Origin: Symbiodinium natans
Lineage: Eukaryota; Sar; Dinophyceae; Suessiales; Symbiodiniaceae
Assembly: GCA_905221605.1 (NCBI GenBank)
Contig: CAJNDS010000453.1
Span: 62,001 to 126,000 of the forward strand
Direction of reading: 5' to 3'
Length of the DNA: 64,000 nucleotides
Positions 61,283 through 64,000 of the stretch are shown here, in pieces. Positions within the stretch are counted from its first letter, which is position 1. Every line of letters begins with the position of its first letter. The translations under genes were made by a program, and so were the position numbers. The notes under the pieces were generated by a model. That model saw only the letters and a program-made list of their open reading frames with translations, was not told the DNA's origin and did no database searches.

Positions 61283-61888
61283 CTCAGGCAGCTCTTTCAT
61301 AACAAAAAGGGGTGGAGAGCCGCCCGCTTTTTGCAAGGCATCCTCTTCAAAGGTTGGAAGGAGCCCGAGGCGGCGAAGGCTTTATGAATAGGTACGATAT
61401 AATAGCGTCCCATGCCGCACGCAGTGAGGCGCACGCAAGCGTTGCAACATTTTTTGTCGCAGTTCTGGAGGATTTGGCCGCCTGATGTCCCCCCCTTGAA
61501 CTGAAGCCCCCCGCCGCGGCCGTTTCGGAAGGACTTAGGAGGCCGGTCCATGGGAACATCGCGGGCCATCCCAATGTCCGGGCATGCCCAAGCAGCCCGG
61601 GTTCGGGCCTTGTTCCGTGCCTTGTTGAGCCCCTGAACAAACAGTTGAAGGTCTTCAACTTGTCAAGCCTCTATTTTTCTCGACGGCTTCCCTGGGCTCC
61701 TCGTGCTCCTTTCGTTTCAGAAGTCCCAGCGCTCCTCAACGCGGTCCTCTAGACTCTCGAAACCTCCTCAGCCCTTTAAAGGGCTCCTGAAGCCCACCAA
61801 GTCTTTCAAGCTGATTTTTTCATTATCACACCCTCCAAAGTTTGTAAGCCGAGGAGCTCCTTACAGGAACTCCCAGTGAAAGACTTCT

Positions 61889-62010
61889 CCGAGGCGTGGA
61901 GGGGGGCCGCTGGCTGGGCGCCGTCGGCCAACTCGCGGAGCTCCAGGAGCTGACCCTGAACTTTTTCGGCAACAAGCTCGGCTGGGGGCCCCGGAAGGTT
62001 GAAGGACCTC
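61889..62010 (+). pseudogene. LRR-B module, copy 3
   Basis: Reads WLGAVGQLAELQELTLNFFG, then NKLGWGPRKVEG. Confidence 0.55.
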
Positions 62011-62790
62011 GGGGGTTGGTGTGGGGGTCGCGGAAGGGGGGGACGTTCCAAGCACGTTCCAAGGTCGGAGGAAGAATGAAGCACCGCTCACGAAATCCCG
62101 AGTAAGTTGGAGAAAGATTCTGAGCAAGATGTGACAAGGAAGCAGGGAATTAACTTTGGAACAAATCGAAGAAGCAGTGAGGGAAGGGACCTGTGGGCGC
62201 CCGCCTCAGCCACAACGACAGTCACAATCTGTAGAGACACTGTGGAGCGTTCTGTTGAGCCCTGAGCCCTGAGCGCAAATCAGCAACTGCATGGGCTCCG
62301 AAATTTTGGGATCTCCCCTTCCGAAAAGAAGCATAACGGCGAGACTCCAAAGTCGAACCCACAGGTCCAAACCCGGAGCCTTTAGTCATGGCAGCTCCAA
62401 AAGGTCCAACATATCCAGCTTCCTTTGAGGTGTCAACAGAGCAGGGGTGATTTCCCTGATGAATCGTCGATCCATGTCGGCCTTGGTCGAGCTCGAGCAT
62501 CTGATCGAGTCGGCTTTGGGATCGGGGTTGCATGCATCCAACGCTGCGAAAAGGGGAGTGAACTTGTCAGGTGAAATCCTGCATGGTGCACGCGTACCTG
62601 TTTTCACTCCAGTTGTCCTTTAGTTGCCGCCTTCGCCGAACGAGTAAACCATATTCTGCCAGGCTCATGGGCTCGCCGCTTCGGGGTCGGGGGGGAAACA
62701 TTGCCCATTTTGCGATTCCCTGTATATCTGGAGCCCGAAGCAGACTATAGCAGACTGCTCCTGACTTCATGGTGTTGGTGAGGTGAGTCT

Positions 62791-63380
62791 AGTATGCATG
62801 CACTCAAGAAGGTTGGCACGAAAGGGTTCGGCGCTTGACGTCCTGTCCTAAGCCTTCCTCGCAAGCTCCCAAGAATCACCATCTTGAAGCCTGAAAGGCG
62901 GGGGACTTGCGCCCGTTTTTTTGCAAGGATAAGTCCCGTCTTTTTGTCGACGTTTGAATTGCCGTTCAAGAAGCCTGAGGCGCTGAAGTCCAGGGGTATC
63001 GGCAGGGTTCATAAAACAGTTTAGGGGTTCGCAGGCAGGTTTATAGGGGGGGTGGGTGGGGGTGGGTTGGGTTTACTATCTTTTGGCTTTTTGGGCAGAG
63101 GTAATTAATTTTAAAGAGCCCAGCACGTACAGGGCTCCAGGATGCTCCAGGACTCCAGGATATTCGACTTACAATCAATACATTGTGATCGTTACCCTGT
63201 TGCTCTGCTCTTGGTATTCTACTGCTGTTACGACTTGTACTTGTAGACATAAATTAAGGTTGTCTATCCCTCGCATCTGCCAATGTGATTGAAAATCCAG
63301 GCCGAGGGGTTTTTCATCGTGCTTTGTGTACGTGGGAGAGCTTCGAGCCACAGAGAGCATGCCCGGAGAGTTCCGGATCC
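62791..63380. other. No recognisable gene
   Basis: Contains the partial fourth unit fragment and a G-rich GGGGTGGGTGGGGGTGGG patch at 63047-63066. Nothing else recognised. Confidence 0.4.
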
Positions 63381-63389
63381 TCAGCCCGA

Positions 63390-63503
63390 GGTCCGAAAGG
63401 CGGCCAGTGCCTGTCCGGCGCCCTCTCCCAACTGGCTCACCTGGAGTCCCTGATATTGTGGCTGCAATACAACGACGTCGGCCCGGCGCCCGGCAGGGGC
63501 TGA
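63390..63503 (+). pseudogene. LRR module
   Basis: The plus strand reads GGQCLSGALSQLAHLESLIL, then WLQYNDVGPAPGRG and a stop. Same family as LRR-A/B but not part of the tandem unit. Confidence 0.5.
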
Positions 63504-63664
63504 CGCGGCTCCAGGATTCCAAGATGTAGAACTGCGCAGGCCCTGCCGGCTCGGAATGCAAGGGAATGCACGGCATGCATGGAATCCTCGAACCTCTCGG
63601 CGCTGTAGGGAACGGGCCCTCACAACGGACATAGATGAAGCCCCAAAGGCTGCTCCCCTCTGGC

Positions 63665-63790
63665 CCCCGAGGCCCCGAGGCCGGCCGATCCCTCGCCGCC
63701 GCCTTGGGCCAGCTCGCCCGGCTGAGCACACTGAAAGTGTTTCTGGATGGCAACGGGCTGGGCCCGGGGGCCCTGCGAGTGCTGGTCGTT
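63665..63790 (+). pseudogene. LRR module
   Basis: The plus strand reads AGRSLAAALGQLARLSTLKV, then FLDGNGLGPGALRVLV. It gives the best LRR consensus of the isolated modules and continues seven residues past the GPG, as a real repeat would. Confidence 0.55.
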
Positions 63791-64000
63791 CAACGCAATT
63801 GGTGGTTCAAAGGAGATGAACTCATACTCTTTGGTTTGGGCTTATGTAGAGTCTTGGGGGTTGGAGCAGAGCAATGTTTTTTTGGCTGGCGTGTCTCAGT
63901 TCTTCCCCAGATTGTTGCAGACGACTTGGGCGTAGAAGATCTGCACGACCAGTTCTGGGCTCGGAAGCGAAGCCTTCAACGCTTCAGCCCGGCACCACGG

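Larger units (their letters stand above)
60271..62790 (+). repeat. Tandem LRR-bearing unit, copy 3 (~2.5 kb)
   Basis: Same marker order: 60316, LRR-A 61139-61282, 61868 (GAACTCCCAGTG), LRR-B 61889-62010, ~62177 (AGGGAAGGGACC). It is more similar to copy 2 than to copy 1 around the LRR-A flanks. A short fourth fragment (about 62805-62900) resembles the CGTCCTGTCCT and AAGAATCACCATCTT part of the unit. Confidence 0.9.

Noticed and set aside
55158-61658. Recurring minus-strand frames in the tandem units (for example 58596-58949)
   Set aside because: Repeated only because the unit is repeated; they overlap LRR modules on the plus strand and show no motif.

Overview
The window looks like nuclear DNA of a dinoflagellate, probably of the Symbiodiniaceae type. 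This is inferred, since no rRNA or other phylogenetic marker is present. The support is: interstitial arrays of the TTTAGGG telomeric heptamer; a multi-exon gene whose introns start with GT, GC or GA but all end in AG; an 11-nt match to the 3' half of the dinoflagellate spliced leader inside a retrotransposon LTR; and sparse genes in GC-rich DNA packed with mobile and simple repeats, LRR modules and broken reading frames. No tRNA, rRNA, CRISPR or prokaryotic operon is visible.

Layout. 0-10 kb: the 5' part of a minus-strand gene running off the left edge with one clean GT-AG intron, an EF-Tu P-loop fragment inside telomere-like DNA, and a dsRBD-like fragment. 10.3-13.3 kb: two palindromic foldback units, the larger with about 0.7-kb arms around a homopurine loop, followed by a ~52-bp tandem array. 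13.6-14.2 kb: a coiled-coil protein with a C-terminal membrane anchor. 15-17 kb: poly-G tracts and short dispersed repeats. 17.8-20.2 kb: a rearranged pseudogene combining an HNH motif, DNA-polymerase-B-like motifs and a RecD/PIF1-like helicase. 20.2-21.5 kb: (TAC)n, an AT-rich island, (TAC)n.

23.6-30.8 kb: a minus-strand UPF1-like SF1 helicase sequence, ended by an 11-nt poly(A) and bracketed by 18-bp direct repeats, so it reads as a retrotransposed transcript. 34.9-41.3 kb: telomeric blocks, an MFS transporter and isolated LRR modules. 41.48-47.04 kb: a complete Ty1/copia-type LTR retrotransposon with two apparently identical 176-bp LTRs, an internal deletion, an extra downstream ORF, and a striking strand-specific excess of the tetramer ACTG.

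49.5-54.5 kb: a multi-exon gene with an RIIa/Dpy-30-like start, a large domain carrying a VSHVW motif, and one-exon-per-repeat LRRs; an antisense zinc-ligand-rich remnant lies in one of its introns. 54.7-62.8 kb: a 2.7-2.9 kb unit repeated three times in tandem, each with two LRR modules. More LRR modules follow to the right edge.

The most promising leads are the retrocopied helicase insertion, the ACTG-biased copia element with a spliced-leader relic, the polymerase/HNH/helicase relic, the foldback palindrome, and the RIIa-VSHVW-LRR gene with its neighbouring LRR-module array. Several ORFs carry one-base frame changes, some at homopolymers, so true decay cannot be separated here from sequencing error.
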